From contig JAUCBJ010005393.1 of NCBI GenBank assembly GCA_032718475.1, positions 124,001-188,000 on the forward strand: 64,000 nt of DNA, read 5' to 3'. The notes below the pieces were generated by a model. It worked only from the letters and a program-made list of their open reading frames with translations, made no database searches and was not told the origin of the DNA. Shown here piece by piece: positions 23,519 through 35,600 of this stretch. The stretch's first letter is position 1. Each line of letters begins with the position of its first letter. Origin of the DNA: Nemertoderma westbladi (lineage: Eukaryota; Xenacoelomorpha; Nemertodermatida; Nemertodermatidae). The position numbers and the translations under genes are program-made.

Positions 23519-23846
23519 AATCTACACGTTTATCTGATATGGAGTCCTCCACTGCCATAGTCGTTAACACACACACCTTCATCTCCTCATCACCCTCATC
23601 ATTCCCCTGAACGTCGGGAAATTTTGGCCATTCCTCTTCTCTCTTGAGGAACTCAGGGCCATGCTGCCACAAGTCTTCTTTGCGTGCAAATGGAACATCG
23701 AGACTGCCTCTAGATACAAGATCAGCTGGATTTATTAGAGTTGGACAGTAGTGCCACTTGCTCAACTCTGTAGTAGCCCTAATCTCATCGACACGATTGG
23801 CAACGAATACTTTAAAACGCCATGGCTCACTGCATATATATTGCAA
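23457..23846 (-). pseudogene. BEL RNase H end and connection
   Basis: 129 codons with FVANRVDEIRATTELSKWHY and LINPADLVSRG, the conserved end of the BEL RNase H/connection region, then an acidic linker. It continues the RT-RNase H frame above after a stop at about 23900 and a frame change. Confidence 0.82.
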
Positions 23847-23901
23847 TACTGTAGTTGAATCTGTCCAGTAGTGTTTATCTCTGATACATTTTAATGCCCT
23901 T

Positions 23902-25070
23902 TCAACGTACGTGTTTGGCTACTCGAACTTCTAACACTGCAGCCATCAGTTCCAATCGAGGAATGGTGACAGACTTAAGTGGTGCTACCCGTGCTTTACT
24001 TAACACTAGTTGTGGCATACAGTGTGTGTTTCTTTGACTCACATACACTGCCACTCCATATCCCTTCTTGGATGCATCAGCAAATGTATGCATTTCTATA
24101 TCAGACATATCACCATCTGGGAAGTATGTTCTTGGGATACTCAGTTTTGGTAACTGCCACAAGGTTTGCATCCAAGCTTCCCATTTGTCTGCTATCTTAC
24201 GATCTAATTGCCCATCCCAGCCACACTTTGCCTCATATGCCTCTCGAAGGATGTGTCTCCCTATTATCACATTAGGAGCCACCAAGCCTATTGGATCATA
24301 AATACGGGCTATGAAAGATAGATATGCCTTTTTGGTATGTGTGCACTGTTCTTGAGGTTGCAGCACGTATTCTAACATAGCCCTGTTACGATCCAAAGCA
24401 ATTCCTAACACTCTTGACTCTGGTTCCTCTCTCGACAGATCCATCAATACCTTATCTGTATCTGATGACTCATTCCTAGATTCCAGTTTACAGTTCTGGT
24501 TTTCCATAAATTCTGAATCTGAGGTCTGTTGAAGCTTACTGTCATGCACTATTGTTTGTTCTTTGGCATTACAGTCCTGCTCCATTATCTCTTCTTCGAC
24601 CTTGGCCATCTTCTCCATGAAGTAAGATGAATTTGATTTAAATTTTGTGAGCCGAAACCCACCCCCCGCTAAACAACGTTTAGCCTCTGTTGCAAGGCGC
24701 ACAATACCTTCCTCAGAGATAAGTGAGCCCAGACCATCATCCACAAAGAATTCATCCTTGATAAATTCCTTTGTCTCGGATGATACTTCAGGTACTGCAT
24801 CAATAGTTGTCTGATGCAATGCGCATGTGGCGATACATGGAGACGACTTTGCCCAAAATATGTGCACAAGCCTCTTATAGACAATAGCAATAGTATCTGG
24901 GTCATCGCCATCGTACCATAAAAAACGGAGACTCTCGCTATCTTCCTTGTAGACCCGTACCTGGTAAAACATTGCCTCAACATCGCATGTAAAGGCAAAT
25001 TTCCCTTTTCTAAATCGAAGAAGTATATCAGTAGCATTGTTATAAATATTCGGGCCTTCTAAAAGGTAGT
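23902..25070 (-). pseudogene. BEL reverse transcriptase and RNase H
   Basis: The frame holds the RT palm: DVEAMFYQVRV with the first catalytic Asp, then FFVDDGLG with the paired catalytic Asps, typical of BEL/Pao. The RNase H follows: MHTFADASKKGYGVAVY with its first acid, then IPRLELMAAVL. An insert of about 60 residues rich in charged and polar amino acids lies between RT and RNase H. The N-terminal RT part is cut at 25070 by the foldback element and resumes at 25984. Confidence 0.9.
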
Positions 25071-25079
25071 CATCGAGTG

Positions 25080-25974
25080 GGTTCCATGTAAATTGAACCA
25101 ACGTCAATTGAACCACATCAATTGAAACACGTCAATTGAACCATGCGTCAATTGACCCAGCGTCAATTAAACCAGCTGCAATTGAACCAAGCGTCAATTG
25201 AACCAAGCGTCAATTGAACCAAGCGTCAATTGAACCAAGTGCCAGTTGAACCAAGTGACAATTGAACCAAACGTCAGTTGAACCAAACGTCAATTGAACC
25301 AAACGTCAATTGAACCAAGCATAAATAAACCCATAATCAAATAAAGAATCAATGAAATTAATTCCTATCAGTGTTGTGAAAAATACACTACAAATAAAGA
25401 AAAATAATTCAATTAAAAACTATAGTGATTAAAAATTAAGATTCTAGAATCTTAAAAAAGCATAGTTGAACATTTCACTAAAATATAAAAGAGTGAAAAG
25501 AGTTATTACGTGCAGACAAAATAAAATATCAATAGAATTCCAAAATATAATTAATATTATGTATATTTATTAATATTATTCAACCCCATTGAATAAAATA
25601 GATCATTCTAGAATCTTCATCCACCAGTAGAACATTTCGCGATTAAAAAATCAAAAATTTGCAATAATTATTATTTTGTTGGTTAAATTAACATTTCATT
25701 AAATTGATGCTTGGGTCAATTGACGCATGGGTCAATTGACGCATGTGTCAATTGACGCTTGGTTCAATAGACGCTTGGTTCAATTGACGCTTGGTTAAAT
25801 TGACGTTAGGATCAATTGATGGGTGATAAACTTTGGTTCTAATGACGTATGGTTCAATTGACGTGTGGTTCAATTGACGTTGGTTCAATTGACACAATGT
25901 TAAATTGACGTTGGTTCAATTGACGTGTTCAATTGACGTGGTTCAATTGACTTTGGTTCAGCAGACGTGTCACC
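25080..25974. mobile_element. Foldback element with tandem-repeat inverted arms
   Basis: The left arm (about 25090-25325) is a tandem array of a 16-base unit of the type GTCAATTGAACCAAGC. The right arm (about 25705-25965) is the same array inverted (GCTTGGTTCAATTGAC). The middle is about 375 bases of AT-rich unique DNA with no frame. It interrupts the BEL RT between SLN and DYLLEGP. The 9-base flanks CATCGAGTG (25071-25079) and CATTGAGTG (25975-25983) match at 8 of 9 and form a target duplication. Both ends begin GGT when read inward. It is non-autonomous. Confidence 0.88.
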
Positions 25975-25983
25975 CATTGAGTG

Positions 25984-26311
25984 ACTTACCTCGAAACTTA
26001 GCTGCAGCATCACATACTAACCGCAGCTTACCACCTTTGCTCGATCTTACAGCTACATGCAGTGGCATATAGTAAGCTCTTGTTGGTGGTACCACTTCCG
26101 GTTCTACCTTAACTGCCCAACCATTTTCTATATATTTGGCTATAGTACGTTTTACAAAGTCATGCTTATCAGGTTGGCGTACAAGTGTTCTCTTCAATTT
26201 TCGCAATCTGTCTTGTGCAATAACTTCATTATTTGGTAAATGCTCCTCTGGATCCTTCCATAACATGCGTACAGAATAATGTCCATTACGCTTTATAATG
26301 GACTCCTCCAT
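25984..26311 (-). pseudogene. BEL reverse transcriptase, N-terminal part
   Basis: About 110 codons before the foldback. RRKLKRTLVRQPD-like charged text, an AKYIENGWAVKV segment, then YYMPLHVAVRSSKGGKLRLV and CDAAAKFRGKSLN mark the RT fingers of BEL/Pao. A stop near 26312-26323 separates it from the protease frame. Confidence 0.85.
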
Positions 26312-26323
26312 TATTTTTATTGC

Positions 26324-27004
26324 CTATTTGTCATCCTGAGACTGCCCTAAAGTATGGTCATACAGCCCCTCACAGTCTATGTTAAACAATGTCGCTAGAT
26401 CACGTTCTACATCATTCACATAACCTGAAAATACAACACTCTGTTCTGTGGTTGTTGTGTGATTATCAGGCTCATAAATCGGTCGTTCGCCATTGATGCA
26501 TGGTCGTTGTGGACCAAATCGTTGTCTGCTCTTAGATCCGGATACCTCCCATACTGGACCACTCAGGGCCCAACCATATGGTGTTAGTTCTGCATGTGGC
26601 ATTATTTCCGGGTCAACTCCTATTCTGAGATCAAATATCTGATGAGCCCCTGGATTGTCCATTCCCACAAGCACCGTTACAAAGGGGATATCTAGCCTGG
26701 GGTACTGAAAGTTTAGTCCTTTGGTAAAATCATATTGTGCAATTTCAGCATAAGTTGGTCGAGCGGCTGGTATGGCTAGGTTCTCCATAATCCGCACCGA
26801 CTGTTCTTCAGATTCATAATTTATTCCCTTAACAATTGCTCGAAAATGGCAGCTTGCTTTCTCCGTTGGAATCCTGCAGTCGGGAGTTGCCACTGTACAT
26901 AGATCTAATGGTGCATTCTGTGTTGGAATAGTCAGCCTGTTATTAATAATCATGTCCATCATGGTCACCCCAGAACCATTGTCCAGTAATGCTAATGTAG
27001 TCAC
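26324..27004 (-). pseudogene. BEL aspartic protease (DUF1758-type)
   Basis: 227 codons starting in the retropepsin-like fold: LALLDNGSGVTMMD carries the catalytic Asp in the LLDNGS form seen in BEL proteases. LVGMDNPGAHQIFDLRIG and ELTPYGWALSGPVWEVSG follow, the conserved block between protease and RT. It would cleave the polyprotein. The frame is intact from 27004 to 26324 and joins the zinc-knuckle frame through a shift near 27010-27030. Confidence 0.87.
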
Positions 27005-27024
27005 GTAATTGTCTATGTGATCAA

Positions 27025-27612
27025 CTACTGCAATGGTACTACCTTCAGGTATATATTAGTCCGTCGCCTGATCCCTGGTAGAATTGAATTCATTGCCACC
27101 TTTTCCACCAGATCACTCCCCTTGTTCGACCTTCTTGTACCAATTAATTTAGTCCCTTGGTCAATATTATTCATGGTGGCTCTGTCCGAACTTTGAAAAC
27201 CTGAAGTGAACGGACATTCCCGTCCCATGTGACCTGCTCGTGCACAAGTTATACAAACATTGTGTTTGTGTGCATATTTCCATTTTATGTCCTTATCTAA
27301 GCTAAGCCACCGTGCCCATGTTATAGTTCGGTGACCTTGTGTTGAACCATGGAATACACAATTATCTTCCATATTAAATGGAAATGTATCTGGGTTAATA
27401 TAGAAAACATCATCCTTCCATCTTGTATGATCACCTGACAGACCAAGCTCTGTATTATGCAGACTTTTATCCCTTTCTTCTGATTTAAACCTAACCTGCC
27501 CTACAGTCCGTCCAGGATACTTGCTAATACCCACTGATCGACGATTTCTGCCACCTACAATAAGATTGCTGTTATTACTCTGAAACTCTGGTCTATCAAT
27601 CTGACCTGTCAA
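27025..27612 (-). pseudogene. BEL gag zinc-knuckle region
   Basis: 195 codons ending just before the protease. CITCARAGHMGREC near 27215-27260 is a CCHC zinc knuckle for binding element RNA. Upstream it has basic text (GGRNRRSVGISKYPGR). The frame differs from that of the preceding gag segment, overlapping it at 27609-27612. Confidence 0.85.
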
Positions 27613-28715
27613 TGGCTGAAGTTCTTCACTAATTGCAGCATTAATGGTCGATTATAATTTCTTCGATCAAATCTGTTATCGGGTTTGATCTTTTCTGCCA
27701 TACTAGCATCCTTATCTTTACCCTTGGGTTGTGGAGCATAAATTGGATGGTTAGCCGCCTCAGCTTTGAATGCTAAGAAATCTGAAAATTCCTGGATTGT
27801 TGGTTCTCGCTGATGCTTAATAAGTATTTTCGTAACTCGGTCACACCATGAATTTTTTAGCCAGTGTGGTAGTGCTTCGCAAATTTTCTCCATATTTGCA
27901 TAGGAGTCCAGCTGCCGCTGCTGATCCAATGTGCTCAAAGCTAAGATAACCTTTTTGACTCTGTCAGAATATGAACGGATTTCACTTGGAGTAACTACAC
28001 GTACGTTTTCTGTTAAAGATCGGATTGAATTCCGGATGATGCATCCCGGATTGCCATATCGTTCCTCCAATGACTTCCATGCAGCACTGAATCCACCTGG
28101 TAACCCCTGATACTGAGTGACCAGCTGTAGTGGATTGCCCCCAGTGTATGTCATTAAATATGACAATTGTTTTGTATCTGACATTCTTTTTGACAATATT
28201 TCATCCTCAACAATTTGTTTAAATTGTATGTATTCTTCTGGTTTGCTACCATCAAATACAAATGGTTTGATTGTTGGCAAATCCAACTTCCTTGTTAGTG
28301 CATCGGCTACATCATTCATAATGCCAATTGCGCTGGCCCCACTCTCATTACTATGTAAATTAGGAGTGTACTTCGGATTAGTTCTTTGTCCTTCGCCTAT
28401 TCCAGACACTAGCATTTGCCCCACCTTTGGCATATCCGGTTGATTATAATTTGAGAATATTTCACCATTATACTGTGATAAGTTACTGTTTGGCCCCACA
28501 CCCCTCATAGAGTTAGGATACATATTTTCCGGGTTAACATGGGTGTTACAATATAATGGCTCATTGGCGGGGGGGTAATTATCTGGAGATAATTCATTTT
28601 GTAGCCATTCGCCACTATGGGCTCCCAAACTGCAAGTTGGGTTAGGGTCTGCATTACTACTAGGTCGCACTGTATGTTGACCTTGAGTGAGTGGCGGTGT
28701 CCACAGGGGCACCAT
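27609..28715 (-). pseudogene. BEL gag core (DUF1759-type)
   Basis: 368 codons. LDLPTIKPFVFDGSKPEEYI and FSAAWKSLEERYGNPG are hallmarks of the BEL gag domain, followed by RSLTENVRVV and FKAEAANHPIYAP. It would build the particle shell. In the same frame as the segment above (to 29306), separated by one stop at 28731-28733. Confidence 0.88.
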
Positions 28716-28733
28716 CGGCTGGTTACAATACGT

Positions 28734-30571
28734 TCAACCAGAGGTGTTTCGACCACCCCACCTACCGCTGGTTTGTGTATTCATAGGGTTAGGTGCAATT
28801 CCCAACCCAGGTTCCCCTCGTTCTCCTCTACTATAAATTTTTTGCATGTTCTGCCCATAATGCTTATCTGGTTCTGCATGCGTGTATTCCATCGCATGTG
28901 GGTTCAATTGTGATATCAATGCTTCATTAGGATAATCCCTTCCATCAAGAATTGTCTGATTCACATTTTGAGAAATTACTGGCCTACACGTACTGTATGC
29001 TTTAGGGTGTTCAGTTCTATGTACTGTTGTTTGTGCAATGGTGGCGTAGTGTGCAGCTTTTCCACCGGACGTCACCACTGACTTTGACACCTCCAATTGT
29101 CCTGTAGCGGTCCGTCTAGGCTCCAAAACTTCTAAAAAATCAGGCCTTTTTTCCAACGAAACTGGAAAATGGTGTCCACGTTCTACTCGTAATGATAGTT
29201 CATTTATTTTATTATCGTCTTTTGTTTCATTATTTGATGTAATTATATTATTATTTTCATAAACTGATTTCTGTAAGGCTCTCATAACGTTTTCTTCAGA
29301 GTCCACTGGTATTCCACTTGCACTGAGACAGCCTTAGTAGCACGACTCACTCGCGACACCTCACTATTCTGGGCTGATACTGATCTCACAGCAAGCCTTA
29401 TTGCTACCAACCTAAGGGCCTCTCGTTGCCTCTTTGCAAATTCCATTTCCCGTTTACCCTCCTCCTTAGCACGATCTATTTCTCGATCCTCTCTCACTCG
29501 CCTCCTATTTAATTCTTCTCTCTCACGCTTCTCTTTCAATTCACATGCTTCTCTCTCCTCTTCCCTCACTCTTATTTCCTCAGCTCTCTCGGCCTCTAAA
29601 TCCGCTAATAAACATTGGACATTTATTAAATGAAGATTGTGCTGTAATAAAGATGTATTACAGGACCCATCAGGATCAGACTGATGGTTCGAAATGCTAT
29701 CCTCCGGTAAAATCGGAGGCATAACTGTGTCATTGGGTTGGTTATGTACACCATACCAACTGTGTTCTGGTGCCACGGGGTTACCTACAGTAGAACTGCC
29801 AACCCGGACATTGCTTGTCAAAATACCCTTACTGTACGCTTGTACCATCATATCGCTTATTTTCTCCTCAACTAGTTGAGCCTGTTCGTTATGACCGAAC
29901 GCCTCCAAAATTTCATAATATTTATTAACAATGGCCGTGGCATCCATCAGATTTAACTCCGTATTCGCCCCACTCACCCAATCCTTTATATCAGCCCAAA
30001 CGCGTCTATAATTTCTTGCTGCCCGCTCCACTGCCGAAGGGTCCATATATGGTAATTCTTGTGTACCCATAGCCGTGGTTGAACGTGTTGTCCTTTGCAT
30101 GGTTACTTTGTCCTTTATTCTCGAGTAAGTTTGTGGCACCTGGGTACCGACCTCACTGTCTGTCTCCTTAGTTATCCCGTCCAACACACCTACTTCTTTG
30201 AGAATTGGGATTTTGGCAGGTCCCACACCAGCTCTCGTTACTGTCGTTTTTTGGGATAATGGTTCCCAACCAAAAGTTGTTTTCGGCCCCAAGGTGTCTC
30301 CACACGAATGGGCTCGAACAAATCGCAGTCCAATGTCAACGTCATCCAAATTTAAACTCCTCGCTCGGTGCCATACCCCCAGACTCGATCTCGTCCCAGT
30401 TCCAAATTTTCGTGCCACGAACTGACTATGGATCCGCCCAGCTTCAGACGATCGCGTATGATGCAAACTTCGTACATGATAAACCACTGCACCCTTTTCC
30501 AGCTCAATAACACTGGCGGTACCAGTGCCTTTATCAGACATTACAGTTAGAATTGATGACTCAACTTTCAC
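28734..30571 (-). pseudogene. BEL gag N-terminal region with coiled coil
   Basis: This region is two overlapping frames, 30571-29282 and 29306-28734. The first begins at ATG 17 bases inside the 5' LTR edge. It has a low-complexity N-terminus, an AVERAARNYRRVW alpha-helical segment, and a long charged coiled coil (EERAEEIRVREEEREACEL onward, about residues 330-395). The second is hydrophilic and without motif. A frameshift at about 29282-29306 splits them. The same order, charged coiled coil then DUF1759, occurs in the plus-strand element at 40.8-44.5 kb. Confidence 0.75.
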
Positions 30572-30587
30572 ACAACTTCCACTCTTA

Positions 30588-31091
30588 GCATCGTTTTCTT
30601 AGCAGCTTAGTAGTGGAATGTTCATCCATTACACACGCAGTTTGTAAAGAATGTCGAATAACAGATGACCTTTATATTTAAACGTATATATATTGTTTCA
30701 ACCGTGCGAACAAACCGTATAGAAAGTTCAAACCATACAAACTGGTAGGAAACGATGCGTACTTCACACTACTCTACGATGCACAGAACCACAACTAAAT
30801 TGGGGAAAATATATATATTATGCACATACAGTAAAGCAGGTAAATATCGGACGATAAAGCTTCAGAAAGTTACTATTGGGTGGGAGATCAAACCCCAGAA
30901 AGCTACTATTGGATAGAACTACCTGCTCTAAATGTCACGCCATACTTTAATTCTTACAGACTATATTAGTTCATATGTAGGATCGGCAATTCTAAATGTC
31001 AACCCAAGTCAACGGCACGACAGTCATTTTGCTATAATGAAATAGAGGGATTTTTATGAACTAAGGATAGACTCCCGATAATCCCGCAATA
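30588..31091 (-). repeat. BEL 5' LTR
   Basis: Same sequence as 20462-20965 with about a dozen point differences by eye. It carries a TATTTAAACGTATATATA promoter-like stretch near 30676-30694. The primer binding site was not identified with confidence; a TGGAAGTTGTG phrase lies a few bases inside the edge. Confidence 0.88.
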
Positions 31092-31469
31092 TACGCCAGG
31101 TTCATTGTGTCAAGTACAATGCACATATCTCCAACCAGACACTATATAACATTGGAGGTGTCTCATTGGTTCCCCCAAGCTTGACACTAGAACAAAATTG
31201 CTTCTGCTTTGCAGGACATTGCTTTCGCTGTGAGGACCAGCCAGTGTATAACCTTGTACTTTGGCAGCCTCATGGATTGAATAAGCATGGTGGACAGCCC
31301 ATGACTTTCTTGAGACGCATCTTAAAGGACACTGGGCTTGAAGATGCGGATGATCTAGCAAATGTCAAGGGTGATAGGGAGTTGTGGTGGCGCAATTTTG
31401 TCGACAAGCTGACACAGCATTCTTAAAAATGTAGCTGCAATGCAGCATGCCGATCCTAGTAGTAGTATC
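31092..31469 (+). mobile_element. RTE-like LINE, copy C, 3' portion
   Basis: Starts TACGCCAGGTTCAT, the direct continuation of 20457 after the TACGC duplication. It encodes CKYNAHISNQTLYNIGG-type text, then VPPSLTLEQN, FAGHCFRCEDQPV and the 3' end LWWRNFVDKLTQHS before a stop near 31425. The 3' tail is CCGATCCTAGTAGTAGTA, a (TAG)n tail also seen at the ends of copies A and B. Confidence 0.85.
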
Positions 31470-32183
31470 GAGTTATTTAACATTTCAGCTCATCTATTCA
31501 CCATCAGATCCAATATTTACAACTTAGATCTCTGTCAGCGTAATACTCCAAAAACCAATATATCTCCCGGTAGGAATTATTTGTCGTTTCTACAAGCAAT
31601 ATTGTGTCACATGACTGTCCTACCTCTGAGTAACCCTGACTGCAGCCTAGGCTTATACTCTCTGTTCAGCCGGTTACTGCTTTATGTAAGCTGCATTACT
31701 CTCCATAGGAAACATAGCCTCAGCTTGCTAGCCCTCACCTCACCCATCCTGTTGAGTGGGCGTGTTACATGGGAAGGTAGCTTACTGCATACATTCTATA
31801 GCGGTACTTATCTGCCTTGCTTATACCACCATCTGTTGTTGTTGGGCTATCTTATTCCTAATCCAATAGGAGGTAATTCATTACTCTGTTAGTGAGTAGC
31901 ATTGCTTGTAGTGATTTAAACTTAATTAAAGTTTAATTATCGTGAACTGAAATGGGAATTAATTACAGGACTTTACGGTAACTGATCCTGTACTGGTACT
32001 TGTACTGCTACAAGTACCTGTACTGTTCTTGTACTTGTACTTGTACTGCTGTATACAAGAACGCCGTGTATACCGCGCCAGATTATCGTTAGCGAGTTTA
32101 ATGGATTCGTTTTCATTATGTAGAGTGTCGATTTGTTTCTAGGAATGGGATATTTTCAGTGTCCCGATAATCACTGCATTTTC
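31470..32183. other. Unassigned; short GTACTTGTACTG repeat
   Basis: 31985-32060 carries a GTACTTGTACTG-type microsatellite resembling the 18 bp array at 60.0-60.6 kb. The + strand frame at 31440-31892 has no motif. Confidence 0.35.
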
Positions 32184-32217
32184 CTCACGTATTTCGATTG
32201 ATTGATTGATTGATTGA
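32184..32217 (+). repeat. (GATT)n tail of the LINE
   Basis: About seven GATT units lie 445 bases beyond the ORF2 stop. It is the likely 3' terminal microsatellite of the element. Confidence 0.6.
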
Positions 32218-32662
32218 TGTGAGCCTGTAAGGGCTCTTATATTTTGTTCCAGAATGACCGCACACAATTTACAGACAATATTTAAATAAACAGTAGTTCA
32301 CAAAACAAATTAAAATATAATTCACCTTGAGAGCATTTCAAATTTGTTTGTATGTTCTGCAATTTTTTTGTGTGCTATTATGTTTAAGTGCCCTGGCAGG
32401 AACTGACAGTAGCGGTAGCTAGTAATGCCGGTTCCTGCCATCGGTCAATCAGGGGTGGGTGGGGGAGGGGGGGGGGGGGGGAGAATTTCAAGGGATGCCG
32501 CCAGCCACTACTAAGTTCAATTCTGCTATATCCATAACCATAACCAATAGTTGTATTCCAACTATTTTTTACCTGTGATATCTGTTGTAAATAATTAAAT
32601 TCTTATTTTTTGGAAGATTAGGTTTGATATTTATTTGTATTTAATTTATATCATTTTTGTTT

Positions 32663-35600
32663 TTACTGTAGTTCATTAATTAATTTGATTTTTAGTTTCC
32701 TACCTAGTGTTTTTTTCGATTTGCTTTGTTTTATGTCGGTGTCTAAGGAGTTCCAGACAATGGCGCCGTGATATTTTAATGAATTTTGAGTTAGTAATAG
32801 TCGGGTCCGAGGTATAAAGTAGTTTTGGCGTGTCGTTGATCGAGTATTGTAAGTATGTAAAGTGGATGTTTGTTGGAACAATGATGTTATAAAAGATCGT
32901 TTTTTGTTATTACGGATTTCCCAGATTAGTTTAGCTGTTTCAAGTATGTGTAATTTGTCTATAGGTAGTATATTTAATTGTCTGTATAGTGGTGGTGCAT
33001 GTTTCCGGTAGTGACTGAAGGTAATTGCTCTAATTAATTTGTTTATTTTAGTTTTAATCGGATTAATATGAACATGTTTAGCAGTTCCCCAGATCACTAT
33101 ACCGTACGTAATATATGGTTGTATCAAAGCGTAGTAAAGTAATTTCATAATGCCTAATGGTAGGATGTGACGTAATTTGAAGAATATACCTATAGATTTT
33201 GAGATTTTTTTTAGTACATACGCGCAGTGATTTTTCCATGTAAGTTTGTTATCTATCCATATTCCTAAAAATTTTGTTTGAGTTACTTTCTTGATTGGTA
33301 AGTTTTGCATATTTATATTGTTATTTATAGGTTCCTTTTTAAATGTAAAAATTAGGTGTTCTGTTTTTTTAAGGTTTAAAGAGAGCTGATTGTCAGTAAG
33401 CCATTGTTCGACCTTTTGGAGTTCTGTGTTTACAGTGTCAGTCAGTATGGTCGGGTCTGTATGGCTGTAAAGTAGGTTAGTGTCGTCTGCGAATAGGGTT
33501 GCTAGTAGTGTTGTACAATTGGGTAGGTCGTTAATGTAAAGTAGGAATAAAGTGGCGCTCAGTATTGCTCCTTGTGGGGTTCCACAGGGAGACAGTATCG
33601 GTTCTGATTTTGTGTTGCCTATTGAAACAAAATGTGTGCGGTTATTTAAGAAACTGGATATTAGTTTATGAGGGAGACCCCGTATACCGTAGCATTCTAG
33701 CTTATTTAGAAGTATTTTATGTTGTAAAGTATCGAAGGCCTTTTTAAGATCTATAGAGATTAGGCATGCTGAGTCTTGGGAGTCCAGTATTTGTTGTAGT
33801 CTTTCAGTAACTGTGAGTATGGCGTCTGTGGTTGTTGAGTGCGTTCGGAATCCGTATTGACAGTCTGATAGTATAGAGTATTTGTTTAGATATGATAGTA
33901 ATTGTGAGTTTATGACGCGTTCAAATAGTTTACTAAATAGCGGTAGTATTGAGATTGGTCTATAGTTATTTTTATCAGTAGGGTCGCCAGATTTAAAGAC
34001 AGGGGTAATTTTTGCTGACTTGAGAGTAGAAGGGAAGAAACCGTTTTTAATGGAGAGATTAATTAAGTAAGTAAGGTGAGGGGCGATGTCATATGCAGCT
34101 AATTTAACTATTTTTATAGGGAAACTGTCGTTTGTAGAGCAGGAGTTGTTAAGATCCAGTATGTTATAAATAGTTTCTGTGGTAGATGTTTCAATAAGAC
34201 TGAGAGAGTTCGGTTTTCGGTGATTAATAAAGCGTGTGGGGTTTCTGTTTGTAGTCGGTATGTTTTGAGCTAAGCGTGGTCCAATAGTGGAGAAGTGGTT
34301 GTTAAAAACACTGCAAATCTCCTCTGGGTCAGTAGTTTCAATCTCCCTTCCATTTTTTGATACCGTAATTTTTTTTGGTGATGATTTTAATTTTGTTTTT
34401 TTTAAAGCCATATTTATAGTTTGCCACGTTTTCCGGGTGTTATTTTTATTTTTATCGAATTGCTTTTTAAAGTATAATTTTTCAGCTAGTTTTAAAAGTT
34501 TAGTTAGTTTATTTCGATATTTTTTGTATTCATTTAACTTGACATCTGTCATATTTTTTGATAGCGCGGCATACATTTTATTTTTATTTAACGTTGATTT
34601 TATTAGTCCATCGGTCATCCACGGTTTTCTTGGAATTTCTTTTTTTTGTAGTTCTTTTTTTGGTAGATGGGTGTTTGAAATTAATTCAAAATTTTTATAA
34701 AACTCGTCAAATTTATTTTCGGTTGTAAGATTTTTATTTGTGTATGTCCAAGTGTTAGGGTTTTGTAAATCTCTTAAAAAGGTTTCTTTGTTAAATTTCG
34801 AATAGTCAAATACGTAGAGTTTGTCTGGCTGGTTAAAGAAACATGAGTAATTTTGGATTATAACAAATGAGGATAAATGATCGGTTGTTCCTACTTCCGT
34901 TAAAAATACACCCGGTGTTAACATTCTATCATGTATATTAGTTGTTATATGATCTATAAGTGTTTTGGAATGTGGGGTGATTCTCGTTGGTACCTTAATG
35001 AGTTGTTCGAAAGAGTTTGATTCTAAAGTTTGCAAATAATTTGTAGAGTTATTGGTATTTTTTAGTAGGTCTATATTAAAATCTCCCGTTAGTATGATGT
35101 CAACATTTTCATTGGATAAATTGAAAAGAGTATTATTTAGATTTTCAAGGAAACTGTGTAGATCACAGGAATCAGGGCGGTATATAGTACCTATTATTAG
35201 TGGTTTTTTATTTTTTTTATTTTTTGATCTTGAAATTCTAACCCAGGAAGATTCACAATGTTCGATTTTAATATCGCTTAGGTGGGTGAAGTCTAGCCCA
35301 TGTTTGATGTAAATGGCTGTCCCTCCCCTGTCCCGTTTCCCGTATTGTCTGTTTGTTATTGTCGGCTGTGAGTATCCTGCTATGTTTATCATCGTAAGGT
35401 TAGTATTGTCTGTTAGAAAAGTTTCTGTAAATGTAAGTACGTCAAACTGTTTGTTTAGTAAATCAAGGTAGTCAGTTGTTGCGCTAAGGTTTTTATTTAA
35501 GCTCCTACAGTTTAGGTGGTATACTGAGAATGATGAATAATTATTTGGAATGTTATTAAATTTTTGCTCAGAGAAGTATTTACCGTCAGTATTGTTAGAG

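Larger units (their letters stand above)
20458..31091 (-). mobile_element. BEL/Pao LTR retrotransposon inserted in LINE copy C
   Basis: A 10.6 kb element on the minus strand, with 504-508 bp LTRs, is flanked by the 5 bp target duplication TACGC (20453-20457 and 31092-31096). The order is LTR, gag, zinc knuckle, aspartic protease, RT, RNase H, integrase, C-terminal domain, polypurine tract, LTR, as expected of BEL/Pao. The coding part is broken by at least seven frame changes or stops and by an 895 bp foldback insertion. The LTRs differ at roughly 10-12 positions by eye, so it is moderately old. Confidence 0.92.

Noticed and set aside
33565-35312. Plus-strand frames inside the intact ORF2
   Set aside because: They lie opposite an uninterrupted 1085-codon RT protein.
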